A stretch of 64,000 nucleotides of DNA from Larus michahellis. Its lineage: Eukaryota; Chordata; Aves; Charadriiformes; Laridae. Shown in pieces: positions 47,441 to 59,719 of this stretch. The notes beneath the pieces were generated by a model that did not search any database, was not told where the DNA came from, and saw only the letters and a program-made list of their open reading frames with translations. The DNA is taken from NCBI RefSeq assembly GCF_964199755.1, contig NC_133898.1, forward strand, positions 105,700,847-105,764,846. Reading direction: 5' to 3'. The position numbers were made by a program, and so were the translations under genes. Each line of letters begins with the position of its first letter. Within the stretch, counting starts at the first letter, position 1.

Positions 47441-48404
47441 TGATCTCTGCCTGAATTCTGGTGGGTTTGTACAGGTTTAATGCGTTGTCCCATCCTGCGT
47501 CGGGCCAAGGAGGAGCCGTCGTGGTGGAAGGGCAGCTGCAGGTAGTCAGAGAGGTTTCGCCTACCAGGGATTTGGTAACAAATTCCTTACAGAAACCTTT
47601 GGCTGTTCCCTTGCCTGGCTGTAGAAATGCTTGTTTGTGTGATGGATTAAGCCTCGCACTGGGATTACTGACTCACTGAAGGCAGAGCAGCCCCAATGGC
47701 TCCGAGACGATGAGTGCCAGGAGCAAAACTTCACGTGGCCGAGAGGGACTTTCTGCCTCAGATATCCTGTCTATAAAATGGGAGTAATACCTCTCTCCAG
47801 AATGGAAGCATTTTTGCAATTTCCTTATAGCTCCCCTTGCCCTTCAGTGATCATTTCTGAGCCCTCTCTGATTTGTGTGTTTAATCAGCGTGTTGCAACA
47901 AGCCCAGATCACCTGGTGATGGACTTAGTTAAAACAGAACCACTTGCGTAGCTGTCTGTCTTCACACTTGCAGGCTCTTAAAGCGAGAAACGTAGTCCAG
48001 GGAAACGGGTTTTGCACTTTTTGTGAAAGGCTCAGAGGTTTCGTGCTATGCTGGTCTCCGGGAGGGAGCTCCAAACGCCTGAGATGGTGGCTGAGACAGT
48101 TTCGTCTCCCGCACTTGCAAATTCAGCTTTGAAATTAAGTGTTTTTCTAAGCGGTGCCCAGTAAGGTGCAGTTCTTCAGACAATAAGACAAATCTACAGG
48201 GACTACCTGGAAGGCAGAAGCCACAGCACCAACCTGGCCTTCCCTAGTGAGCCAGTGGAGACTGGTCTGCTGTGCTCCACACCTAGCCTTCAAGGTCAGG
48301 GGCACATGGTGACAAAATGTGATGGCTTTATCATCGTTTGCCACCATGTAGACGCAGTGGCTGTCTAAAACTGGCAGGAGATGTCATTTTGGGAAGATGT
48401 GTAG
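47441..48404. other. Intergenic sequence downstream of ELOVL5
   Basis: About 1 kb between the ELOVL5 3' end and a CR1 element. No gene recognised. Confidence 0.6.
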
Positions 48405-51004
48405 CATGTAGGATAGGCAAGCAAGGAGAGGTGGGGGTGTGGCCCTGTATGTTAAGGAGTGTTATGAATGCTTTGAACTAAATGATGGTGATAACGAGAC
48501 TGAATGTTTATGGGTAAGAATCAGGGGCAGGGCTAACAAGGCGGATATCGTAGTAGGAGTCTGTTATAGACCGCCCAACCAGGATGAGGAGGCAGATGAA
48601 ATATTCTATAAACGGCTGGGAGAAGTCTCAAGATCGCGAGCTCTTGTCCTCGTGGGGGACTTCAATTTGCCGGACATCTGCTGGGAATACAATACAGCAG
48701 GGAGGGAACAGTCTAGAAGGTTCCTGGAATGTACTGGGGATAACTTCCTGACACAGCTGGTGAGAGAGCCAACTAGGGAAGGTGCCCTGCTGGATCTGTT
48801 GTTTGTGAACAGGGAAGGTCTTGTGGGGGATGTGAAGGTTGGAGGCTGTCTCGGGAACAGTGACCATGAAATGATAGAGTTTTCGATTCTACAAGAAGCA
48901 AGGAGAGGGGTCAGCAGAACTGCTACCTTGGACTTCCGGAGGGCGGACTTTGGGCTTTTCAGGAGCCTGGTTGACAAAGTCCCCTGGGAGGCACTCCTCC
49001 AGGGCAAAGGAGCCCAGGAAGCCTGGATGTCTTTCAAGAAGGAAGTCTTAAAGGCGCAGGAGCAGGCTGTCCCCATGTGCCGGAAGACAAGCCGTCGGGG
49101 AAAAAGACCGGCCTGGCTAAACAGGGAGCTAGTGTTGCAACTTAGGGAAAAAAAGAGGATTTATGGCCTTTGGAAGGAAGGGCAGGCCACTCAAGAGGAC
49201 TACAAAGAGGTAGTGAAGCTATGTAGGGAAAAAATCAGGAGGGCCAAAGCCCAGCTAGAGCTAAACCTGGCTTCTGTTGTCAAGGACAACAAAAAAAGTT
49301 TCTATAAATATATTAGCAATAAAAAGAGGACTAAGGATAATCTCTGTCCTCTAGTAGATGGGGCCGGTAACATAGTGACCAAGGATGAGGAAAAGGCTGA
49401 GGTACTTAATGAAGTCTTTGCCTCAGTCTTCAGCAGTAGGACCAGCTGTTCCCTGAGTACCCAGCCCCCTGAGCTAGAAGACAGGGATGGGGAGCAGAAC
49501 GAAGCCCCTGTAATCCAAAGGGAAACGGTGAGGGACCTGCATCAGCACCTGGAGGTGCACAAATCTATGGGGCCGGATGGGATCCACCCAAGGGTGTTGA
49601 AAGATCTGGCAGAAGCGCTCACCAGGCCACTTTGCATCATTTATGAGCAGTCCTGGACAACCGGGGAGGTCCCAGCTGACTGGAGGTTAGCAAATGTGAC
49701 ACCCATCCACAAGAAGGGCCGGAAGGAGGATCTGGGGAACTACAGGCCAGTCAGTCTGACCTCGGTGCCTGGGAAGGTCATGGAACAGATCCTCCTCAGT
49801 GCCATTACACGGCACATGCAGAACAGGGTGATCAGGCCCAGTCAGCATGGGTTTGCGAAGGGCAGGTCATGCCTATCAAACCTAATATCCTTCTATGATA
49901 AGGACATGCTCATGGCCTGGACAGGTGTACTCTTCGCTGGGTAAAAAACTGGCTGGATGGCTGTGCCCAGAGAGTGGTGGTAAATGGAGTTAAATCCAGT
50001 TGGTGTCCGGTCACAAGTGGTGTCCCCCAGGGCTCGGTGCTGGGGCCGGTTCTCTTTAATATCTTTATCAATGATCTGGATGAAGGGATCGAATGCACCC
50101 TCAGTAAGTTCACAGATGACACTAAACTGGGCGGACGTGTTGATCTGCTTGAGGGTAGGTTGGCTCTTGCAGAGGGATCTGGACAGGCTGGACCGATGGG
50201 CTGAGACCAATGGTATGATGTTCAACAAGGCCAAGTGCCGGGTCCTGCACTTGGGTCACAACAACCCCATGCAGCGCTACAGGATTGGGGCGGAGTGGCT
50301 CAAAAGCAGCCCAGCAGAAAAGGACCTGGGGGTGTTGGTGGACAGCCGGCTGAATATGAGCCAGCAGTGTGCCCAGGTGGCCAAGAAGGCCAACAGCATC
50401 CTATCCTGTATCAGGAATAGTGTGGTGAGCCAGACTAGGGAAGTGATCATCCCCTGTACTCGGCACTGGTGAGGCCCCACCTCGAGTACTGCGTTCAGTT
50501 TTGGGCCCCTCGCTACAAGAGGGACATTGAGGTGTTGGAGCGTGTCCAGAGAAGGGCTACAAAGCTGGTGAGGGGCCTGGAGGACAAACCTTATGAGGAA
50601 CGACTGAGGGAGCTGGGGTTGTTTAGCCTGGAGAAGAGGAGGCTGAGGGGAGACCTTATCACCCTCTACGACTACCTGAAAGGAGGTTGTAGAGAGATGG
50701 GGGCTGACCTCTTCTCCCTGGTGACAAGTGATAGGACAAGAGGAAATGGGTTCAAGTTACGTCAGGGGAGGTTTAGATTGGATATTAGGAAACATTTTTT
50801 CACTGAAAGGGTTATTAAACATTGGAATAGGCTGCCCAGGGAGGTGGTGGATTCACCATCCCTGGAGGTGTTTAAAAAAAGGGTAGATGGGGCCCTTAGG
50901 GACATGGTTTAGAAGTGGTTTTTGTCAGGGTAGGTTAAAGGTTGGACTCGATGATCTTAAAGGTCCCTTCCAACCTCAGCAATTCTATGATTCTATGATT
51001 CTAT
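48405..51004 (+). mobile_element. CR1 LINE, 2.6 kb, with partial endonuclease and reverse transcriptase
   Basis: The longest CR1 copy in the window. It is 5'-truncated inside the endonuclease domain and ends in a short ATTCTATG-type tandem at about 50980-51004. Endonuclease motifs GDFNLPDICWE and GNSDHE remain, followed by the linker and the start of RT (PDGIHPRVLKDL, then NYRPVSLTSVPGKVMEQ and QHGFAKGRSCLSNL). Near 49900-49915 an internal deletion removes the RT segment that carries the first catalytic aspartate and shifts frame. The reading continues in another frame with [20 protein letters not shown] and FTDDTKLGG, and two more frame changes follow before the ORF2 stop at 50912. It therefore cannot encode an active enzyme. 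Confidence 0.94.
48439..49944 (+). pseudogene. CR1 ORF2 remnant (endonuclease C-part to early RT), 501 codons open
   Basis: An open frame of 501 codons covers the C-terminal part of the APE-type endonuclease and the first RT motifs. The natural protein would continue, but a deletion joins it out of frame to the sequence coding for [11 protein letters not shown], giving a premature stop at 49942-49944. The N-terminal endonuclease residues are lost by 5' truncation, and the ATG used by the open frame is internal. Confidence 0.9.
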
Positions 51005-53879
51005 CAGTAGTGTTCACACCTGCAGGTAGGAGATTGTGGCTCCTGGATGCTCTCCTACAGTCTCGGCAGCAACTGAGAAGTATCTGAGAGCTGTCGGGGT
51101 TAGATCAGACATCATTCTACCACAAGTGACAACCAGACCAATGGACTGAGACAGGAGCCTTGGCTCTGCCTACCTGCTCAGCTTCCAACGCGTTACCGAC
51201 CTGGGGCAAGTAGCAACCTTTGGGTTGCCTCAATTCCCCGATCACCTGCAGTTTTCCTAATAGATATAACTGTGGCTGGTGCTTGGGATTATGAAAGAGT
51301 CCTCTGAAAGGGGAGTCCTCTGCCAACGGGATGGAGAGGTTTCATGTAAAGTTGGCTGAGGAGAATGGAACATTTCAGTACCTGTTTGCAAAGAGCGGGT
51401 GGCCGAGCTCCGGACTGTTGGGTTAAGATGTCACTCAGCTCATGAGCTGATCAAATCCCTTCCCATGGATTGATGGAGAGGGAAGTGAATACTTTCATTA
51501 AACTATGAATGGGATAGGTGAGCTCTAATACCCAGAACGTAGCCTTTCCTGCGGTCATCCTGGTGTGAAGAGCCCGAGTGCTGTGTCATGGATGCACAAG
51601 CCACCCCTGGGGCTGGGGTCACTCAGGCACTGGGATTCCTGAGGTGGCAGAAGGTAGTGGAAAAGCACAGAACAATTCTGGAAACCCTGGAATTCTTTGT
51701 GGTGGATTGTGTATTTTACTTAATGCAAGACAGATATTTAGTAAGTGCTGGAGCTTCTGATAGGACTTCTGCCACCAAAGAAACCCCCAAAGCCCCAAAC
51801 CTGATGGAGAGCTGTTCTGGGGGTTGCTTCTACCTTTGATATTTGGTAGCTCCCTTGAGGCATAAGTTGATAGAAACATGCGTGTGTGATGTATGAGACT
51901 GGAATATTTGTGCGTGTGATGTATGAGACTGGAATATTTGTTCTAAAAAGGTATGCCTTATTCAAAAAAGAGATGTAAAAGTAAGCTAGATGCTGAAGAA
52001 AAGTATAAATACAATCAGAGGCCAAATTGACAGTGTGGGTTCTGCTGGGAATCCCCTGGAAGCAGTGCAGGGAGTGACTAAAATATGGCTAATCTCACGT
52101 TAGAGCAACGCTGCTGAGAGTCGCGTTGGTCCAGAAGGTTAACTTGCGTTGCCACTGCCATCCTCTTGCCAAGAATTACCGAACCAACAAAGGTGATTAG
52201 TTGTAATCATCAGGATGTTGCAAGAACTGGTTTAAAAAGCAAACTTGAATTAAATTTTCAACTTTTGATCCATTTGGTCCAAATAGAGGCATATACAAAA
52301 TAAGATCCAGATGTTTCTCCATTTCAGTAGAGCAAATCTGGATGAGCAGGGGAAGCTAGAGTTCCCAGGGGCTCCCCTGACATGGCAGTAGCAGAGGTAG
52401 CAGAGGCATTATATTTGAAGTCAAGGGTGCTAAAATCATCTCAAACAGAAGGGGGAAATGAAAAACAAAGGTCCATTAAAAAAAAAAAAGGAAAGTAAGT
52501 GTGTTTTGTTTTAAGTCAGTCAATCTGGGATGTGGAGAAGGTGGAAAGTTGTGTTTCAAGGATATATAATGTAGATACTGTATTTTCTATAGGAAGAATG
52601 TAAAAAGTGGTATCTGGTAACCTGATAGTCTGATTTCAGTATGATGAAAGGTTTCAGAATAAATGGGAAGAATCGTTAAGTACAAGGCAGTAAACAGAAA
52701 ATGGGAGAAAATGTAACAGCTTTTCTGGAAGTGATCCCACCTCGCTTACCCATATTGTTGTTTCATAAAAAAATACTGTGTAGACAAACGAAATACATCT
52801 TCCGTCCATCTGGAATAGGTACTTCTTTAATCTCAGAAAGGATTATCTGAACTGGAGGGTGTGGTGACCAGCAACAGGATCTATGGAGAAGCAAGGGTCA
52901 AACTGATGGGAAGATGGCTTGTCTCAGTGCTTTCAGCTTGAACAGAGCCCATTAATAATGTTTTAGTAATGACCTTGGTATAAAAAGTAGGAATATGTGC
53001 AGTGATGTTTGCAGATGACAATATTAGGAAGCACTGTCTGTGCCAAGGAAGATTACATATCCTACAGCAACAGCCAGACGACCTTGATGGTTGGAGTAAG
53101 AGAGACAGGATTAGTGTAAATCGCCCTTGGGGACCAGTAACAGAATTTCAGCTGTTTCCATGGAAGTTTTAGTTGGAAATGACTGAAGAGGAGAGAAGGA
53201 GAGATATCTGAGAATCATCTGTTCAACAACTTAGAGCTGCTACAATATAAAAAGAGGGGAAAAAAAAATCTTATTTGCTAATCGGTCTGTTTTTAGTAGA
53301 AAGAGGAACCTGCTAGAGCGGGAGGGTGAGGCTGAGGCTCTGGTGGGACTCCCTTTTGATGAATACATGTTTGTTTCCCCCCACTGTGGTCACCTGCTCT
53401 CAAGAAAACTGATTATAAAAGATCAGCCGTGCAGAAGAGTTACTGGGATGGTCAGAGAAATGGAGAAGTCTTGCAAAATCGGAGTGCAGCACGACCAAGG
53501 TTGAGAAGGAATGTAATCGCAGCCTACACAGACATCATGACAGTAGACAGCATGAAGGAAAATGAGCTATTTTAATTGTGTTGACACAAAACAGATGTGT
53601 ATAAGCTAGCCAAGAGTAAACAGGCTACAAATCGGAAGAGTGCCTTTGTTAGTGGAATACAGCTCTGGAGCAGTTTTCCCACAAGAGCAGTGTGGCGGTC
53701 TGGGGGATTGCTTGAAGACGGGGCACTGGCCACTACTAAAGCTTGTAGGACATGGGGATCGGGCTTCTTGGTGTCCCACTCTGTGTTCTGGAAAAACGCA
53801 GCTGTTGGTTCCTCTGTGAAGGTATATTTAAGAAAGGGCAAAACACTGACCAGCAGAGAGAGGAGTGAGAACAAAAGTG
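51005..53879. other. Intergenic sequence, no recognised gene
   Basis: Contains a 30/32-bp tandem duplication (51879-51940). Otherwise I see no coding, RNA or transposon signature that I can name with confidence. Confidence 0.5.
51879..51940. repeat. Tandem duplication, 32-bp and 30-bp units
   Basis: The two copies (51879-51910 and 51911-51940) are identical except for one extra GT in the first. Confidence 0.9.
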
Positions 53880-54507
53880 TGAGAAACAACCCTGCAGACA
53901 CCAAGGTGAGCGAAGAAGGAGGGGAGATGGTGCTCCAGGCGCCGGAGCAGATTCCCCTGCAGCCTGTGGAGAGGACCACACCAGAGCAGATGTCCGCACT
54001 GCAGCCTACGGAGGACCACATGGTGGAGCATGTGGACACGCCCCGAAGGAACTGCAGCTTGTGGAGACCCCACACTGGAGCAAATTTATCCTGAGGGACT
54101 GCAGCCCACAGGAGGGATCCACACTGGAGCATGCAGAGGAAGGAACGGCAGAGAGGAGCTGTTATGGACTGACCACAACCCTCCCCACACCACTTGGAGC
54201 AGGGAGGAGGTAGAGGGGTCAGGAATGAAGGAGTTAATTGAGTCTTGGAAGAAGAGGGTTAAGGGGAAGGTGGTTTAGTTTTTGTGTTTGTTTCTCATCA
54301 TTCAACTCTATTTTAATTGGTAGAAAATTATTTTTCCCAAAATCTTTTTGGGAATGTTTTGTCCGTGATGATTATTGGTGACTGAGCTCCCTGTCTTTAT
54401 CTCAACACACAAGATTTTCGTCTTATTTCGCCCCCCCAGTCCTGTTGAGGAGGGGGAGAGAGTGGCTAGGTGGGCGTCTAGCAGCTGGCCAAGGTCATCC
54501 CACCCCA
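53880..54507 (+). mobile_element. Diverged ERV LTR-like fragment
   Basis: The segment resembles, from recognition, a common avian class III LTR. It has repeated phrases with CTGCAGCC and GGAGCA, then GAGCTGTTATGGACTGACC, a TTTTAATTGGTAGAAAATTA stretch where a poly(A) signal would sit, CTGTCTTTATCTCAACACAC, and a 3' end near CATCCCACCCCA at 54507. The left boundary is not defined and no second copy or internal region is present, so it is a solo or truncated LTR. Open frames of 165 and 186 codons across it have no recognisable domain. Confidence 0.45.
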
Positions 54508-56622
54508 CCTGGGCACTTTTTCTTCTCACAAATCCAACATTTTGGGCAGAAAGCAGCTTCTCCTCAATTGTAAGGAAGATCTATCAAAGGCCACGAGATA
54601 CCATGGCAGCAGAAAGCATAGCCTAAAGGGAATCGGCCATAGTGGTACAGCTGGAGCTCCTGTAGTCTGGGAGAACATGCTTCCTGGAGTGAAGCAATTG
54701 CTTTTATTTTAACCTTGTTTCTTCCAAGTCTAATTCATGTTACAGCAACACCTTTCCCAGGAATCTGGCCCATAATTCTTAGAAAGTTTTTTAAGGCAGT
54801 GGAGGAACCTCCTGTTTGTTGAAGGAGGGTAATACCACAGCGGCACCGTGTGTGGATGAAGCCTGTGGTCTGCAGAAAGATCCTAAATTTCCTCATGAGA
54901 GGAATTGCCTCAAACTTTTCAGAGGCAGCTGGAGCCCTGGCTTTTCAAACAGGAATGGTCCAGCTGTGTGATCGCCAGAAATGGAAAATCGTTCTGGTTG
55001 CATTTCATTCGGGAACAGGTAAAAATCTACAAGGGAACTGAATCTGTTGACATAAAAATGCAATCCTATATGAGTTGTCTCCACCTGTGCATTTGCTGCT
55101 CCTGACCTGGCGTAATGGGTAATGCACAACCCCTGTGGCACAACTGCACTTAGGCTTCTCTAAGTGGATATTCATAGCGTTCCCTCTAGGATTAGCAGCA
55201 CCAGAGGTAATGCTATGTGATGATAAATTACCTGGTAAAAGTACTTCAAGTGAAACCAAGTGAAATTTCTTCCACGGATTCCAAAGCAAGGTATCGTGGT
55301 ATTTGTGTGGTTGATTAGACATATGGTGTCTCATCCCATTTAGCCAGCGGGCGGCATGTTCTGTCTGCCACTAGAAGCCAAATGTTTACTAACTGCTACT
55401 AATTCAATTTTACCAGCTGTTGTAGGAAATCAGAATCTCAGCTCACATAGCAGAAATAGGAGCTTTTCCAAAAGAAAAAAAAAAAATCTGTAGCCCATGC
55501 GGTTACCTAAGTACCTTGCTTCCTTTAAAATCAATAGGATTTTGGTGCTTCAGGGCCTTTCTAGGTCTAAGTTCCTGACACGTTTCTGTACCTTTAGAAA
55601 GGATTGCCTCTCTGAAAGGTCTTCTGTTAATTTATCAATTTGCTTTGCTCAGGGTTGGGAGAGAGAGTGAGAGCAGCTCTTGGTGTGCTGAGCTACTGGG
55701 GACTTGAGACATCTTTGCTGCAAATGCACTTTTGCTCAGTAGAATAGTGATGAGTTTGCCGAAAAGACCAGGAAATACCTCCCATGCATACAGATGGCAT
55801 AACTATTATTGGCTAACTATTATCAGCTTTGTTTCCTTTTTAAATTGTTTGTACAGATTTTTGCAAATCATCATGAAAAAGACCCTTCTGTCCTCAGGAG
55901 TTTAAATAAAGAGCTAAGAAGTCGTCTTTACATCTGACTGGTTTCCACGCTCAGTAAATGGGAAGAATTCCTGCCCGTCCCCGCTGTTATAAAGCTGTAC
56001 AAGTCGATTTTGAAATGAGTGGGAGCTCCTGAAACCAGACCAGGCCATTGGATGGTAAATGCTCTGCATGGTTTGTCAACGCTTTTTTAATATGCAGTGT
56101 TTACCTAAAGGTCCTTTGCAACACAGGAAGATCAGACTAATTAACAACTAACTCTTGTTTGGTCAAAAAGGAGCGAGACACAAGGTTTTCTGAAATCCTC
56201 AAAAGTGTGGGGCCAACTACCTGTGGCTCCAGCTGGCCATGGCACTTAATAAAAATGATAGTCAATGTGAGATTTTACTTTATAAAGTAGAAGTAAAAAA
56301 TCCAAACCCAACCAAACAACCCTTTCCCCAAACCTCTCCCAAGCAAAAGCCATCCATCCTTCCTTGCCAAAACAATGCCAAAAAACCCCAAACAATCAAA
56401 ACCAAAAAAACCCCAAACCAAAACATAACTATGTTAAATTTTGCCTTCTGGCTTCAAAAGTGTAGAGAGCAGCTCTAAGCAGCATCTGTAGAGGTGTTTT
56501 GTCTCTTACACAGACGATTTTAAGGAGGTTGAAGAATGACGTGGCTGAGCACTGGGATTTCAAACCAAGTTCCTCCAAAAGTCAGGTCTGGTTAAACCCA
56601 GGACCAATGTCAGCTTTGCTGG
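54508..56622. other. Intergenic sequence, no recognised gene
   Basis: It includes an A/C-rich tract (about 56290-56430) made of AACCAAA and CCCCAAA-like units. No coding signature. Confidence 0.5.
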
Positions 56623-57336
56623 TGTCACGTGCATGTAGTGATTACCTTCACTCATAAGAGAGTAGTGGTGAAATATTTATTAATATAAAACAGTGATTTA
56701 ACAAAGTTGGTAGTGAATGCGACAGTGTTTTACGAGATTCAATGGCAAGGTACACGTGATTATTGACTGCACAGAGGCCAGGGTCAGACGAGCTCTCAGG
56801 AAGACCCTCCTGTTGGGTCACGAGGTTCAGAAAGGACCCACCGGCTTTCTAAACTCCTTCTCAGAGAGGAGTCTACGTGCGGCTGGATCCAATCCTAGTC
56901 CCAGACCTGGTCAACGGTTTATGTCTAAAGGATTATATATGCACAATCAGTCCTTTATATCACTTAGCCAAGATTTCAAAGTTTAGCATGCTATTAGTCA
57001 CTTACCGAGAAGCTGTTGCGGCAAGGAATCTCTCAACCTCGAGGAGCAGAACCTTAAGCGAGCGTTCCCACGCAAGGGGAGATGCTGGCATGCAGCCCGC
57101 TGCCGTGCAGGAGAGCTCAAAGGGCTCTCGGGCTGTCCACTATTTACAGAGCAAGATAATTGACCTATAGTCATATTCGCGTGGGAACAAGATATCTAGG
57201 TCCCCACTGCAGACAGTGTTTTGGTTATGTTGCCAGCCATCCCCCAATGTTCCAGTGCAACTCACCACAACTCCTGCTGATGGCCATGGCTTGAGCAGGA
57301 GCCGGGGGGGGGAAAGGGGGAGAGCACACCGCCGCA
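56623..57336 (-). repeat. 3' LTR of the endogenous retrovirus
   Basis: On the - strand it starts TGCGGCGG and ends CGTGACA. It carries TATATAAT-type sequence (complement of 56933-56940) and an AATAAA (complement of TTTATT, 56676-56681), giving a plausible promoter-to-poly(A) order. By hand alignment it differs from the partner LTR at roughly 25 positions plus a few small indels, about 3.5 percent. Confidence 0.9.
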
Positions 57337-57345
57337 CTCCACCCC
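57337..57345 (-). promoter_or_regulatory. Short polypurine-tract-like stretch
   Basis: GGGGTGGAG on the - strand abuts the 3' LTR, where the plus-strand primer should be. It is short and contains one T, so it is either degenerate or only part of the tract. Confidence 0.5.
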
Positions 57346-57355
57346 GTGACTATAG

Positions 57356-59551
57356 TCAATTCATCTTACCTTCACAGAGTGGTGGTGCGGTCATCTCTTG
57401 CCTCTGTGCCATAAATAGTATACTGATAGTTTGTGCGCTTAGAGATCCACGGTAAGTAGACAGTAAAGCACTGCTATTTGTTAATTTGTATGTTTTGGGT
57501 GGTTGAAGTTGGGTTATTTGTTTGGTCAAGTACCAAACCTTTATATACAACATAACTATAAGCAACAAACACATTAAAATTAGAACCGGCAAGGTCACAA
57601 CTGGGTGAAGCATACGATTAAACACTCCTGTTGCTGGTGATGACCATCCAAGAATTTCCCACCAATGGTGTTCTCCATCTTTCTTCATTCTTTCAAAGAC
57701 ACAGTGTATATCTTCTGTATCATGCTGAACAGTGATTAGAGTTTTGTGTCCATTGTTTCAGATTCGTTCTAGCAGCTGACGCAGGTCATCATGTTGTAGT
57801 TTCTTCACCAATGTAAGATTCATTCCGATAGGGGTAGGCAACAAATCTCGAATCAATGTATAATTAGACTGTAGCAATTGATAAGACATAACAGGAGCTG
57901 AATAATTGAAGTCACATCCTATAACTTTAGTAAAGTTACAAACACAAACATTTGAGTGATTACTTGTATCTACAGTAATGTTATCTATGAATATGGTATT
58001 ACAAAGGGTTCTCATACAAGCACATCCTTTTCCAATATATATATATATATAAAAGTACGGTTTCAGGATTTTCATCGAGATGTATTTCAAAATGGCAAAC
58101 ACTCTGTTCAGTGTCAAGACAAACATCTTGGGCTTTGACGGTGTTACTCTCACAGTTAAATCCTTGTTATTCTCGTACAACACGTGCATTAACATCAATG
58201 GTCTGCCATCTGTTCCCATTCCATTGGGCCCACACTCCATGTTCTAATGGATAGAGTATAGTTCCATTGTGATTTAATCCTAATGCAATGATTTGGTATA
58301 TGGTGTACACTGAAGCATTGCGTGTTTTTAGGACAAAAGCTGTAGCCTTATTGTTGATGGAGTCATAAGTAAAATTGACTAAATACCACCAGGACTGGAA
58401 TTCCCTTTCAAATTCAGTTGCATTATCCCAGATTATTTTTCGAATTTCAGTGGGTCAGGTACCTTCTTCACCTTCTCGTACAATTGCTGCTACCATAGAT
58501 TGCATCCACAGCTGAGCTTGGATACAACTAAGAGCTAGAGAAACATTGGTTTGGGCTACACCAAGTGCATCCACAGTCAATTGGTGATCCCTCTTATTAG
58601 TTCTTTCCCACTGAGGCAATACATCAGATAAGAGCCATTGATTAGTTCCCAGTGCTAATAGGGAAGATCGCAATGGGTGTTCCAATTTGTTTAAATCGCT
58701 GGTTGTTGTGCTCAGTTTATTTGCAAGTACTTCAGTGTCTATGCTATTTAAGACTCCTAATCCTGTCCCTATGATACCAGTCACATCTCTCCTTGTTCAT
58801 CTTGGAGAGCTGGGTGTTTGCCCATGTAACCGTGCTAACCATCCTGCATAGGATGTAGTCAGGAATGATGAACAGGCCGGTCTGACAGTAGAGATGTTAA
58901 TTTGCATCAGTAATTCTACTCGTTTAAGAGACCATGATGGATTAAATAACACTCGTTGTTGGACTGTATTTTTGATCACGTGTGGTCCAATTTCAGAAAT
59001 TTGTGGGGACGGAGTTTTCTCATCCTTTACAATTGGTGTGGAGGTTGTCGTATGAGGCTCAGTAATGTCAATTTTGAATTTAAATGATAGTCCCGCACCA
59101 TGGCAAGCCCAGAGACAGACTACAAAAACAGGCTGTGCTAAGGTAAAATTGTACCAACAGTCCAATTTTTCAGAGGCGCAACATTTCGTACCGTTGATTA
59201 TTGGGTTTGATACACTGTGTACACTGAAATCTGAGATGCTTTCTCATGGGTAGACCCGTTTATCATGCGGCACCCTATTTGAATTCTTTTCCCTGCCATT
59301 CCCTGAAATCGGAGAATTCTGTCAGCTCCATCTGTATCCCAGCTCCATTCATTTTCTAAGTATACTTCACTTCCATGCATGACCACAGTGGAAAGATTTA
59401 AATCTCCCTCCCTAGAGTGTATTCCCATACTCCCGGTATACTTAACACGAGCTTGAGACCATGGCCACTCTAGGGTTCTTCAACCACAGGTTAGAAGCAG
59501 CATTGCTGACGTTTGGAATATTAGCACGAACACAGCGCTTCCATTTGCCAT
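57356..59551 (-). pseudogene. env: ERV env remnant (surface and transmembrane parts, multiply broken)
   Basis: The start MANGSAVFVLIFQTSAMLLL is hydrophobic like a signal peptide but meets a stop at 59480. Further pieces run 59428-59198 (frame change after), 59165-58797, 58784-58455 and beyond, then 58240-57758 and 57688-57356. A stop at 58797 sits just before basic residues TRR and the fusion-peptide-like GIIGTGLGVL that would open the transmembrane subunit. Near the end, LPVLILMCLLLIVMLYI is a membrane span followed by a cytoplasmic tail. I count at least four in-frame stops and two frame changes; one frame change falls at an AT microsatellite (58034-58052). Many N-x-S/T sites are present. 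The gene cannot make a full envelope protein. Confidence 0.8.
58034..58052. repeat. (AT)n microsatellite inside ERV env
   Basis: About nine AT units lie within the env coding remnant, and the env-like reading frame differs on its two sides. Confidence 0.85.
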
Positions 59552-59561
59552 CCTGCAGGCT

Positions 59562-59575
59562 GCTGTAAGAGAAAA
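59562..59575 (-). other. Candidate env splice acceptor
   Basis: The - strand reads TTTTCTCTTACAG (AG at the complement of 59563-59564), a pyrimidine-rich acceptor 11 bases before the probable env ATG at 59551. This is the expected arrangement for a spliced env mRNA. The matching donor was not identified with confidence. Confidence 0.5.
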
Positions 59576-59719
59576 CAAAGACTTGTTTCGCTGGGGAGAG
59601 TCCGAACAGGTTACCCCGTTAAAAAGAAGGAAAAACCCATCTGTGTTTTGCACCGCTGCTACCGGTAGCTTCCCAGGCACGTGGGCCACGAGGTTTAGTT
59701 AGGGTCATAGGCACAGTCC

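Noticed and set aside
53572-54132. 186-codon minus-strand and 165-codon plus-strand open frames
   Set aside because: They overlap each other on opposite strands across an LTR-like repeat and show no domain content.
56717-57170. 89- and 97-codon open frames present in both LTR copies (also 62081-62534)
   Set aside because: They read antisense to the provirus and are shared simply because the LTRs are duplicates. No domain is recognised.
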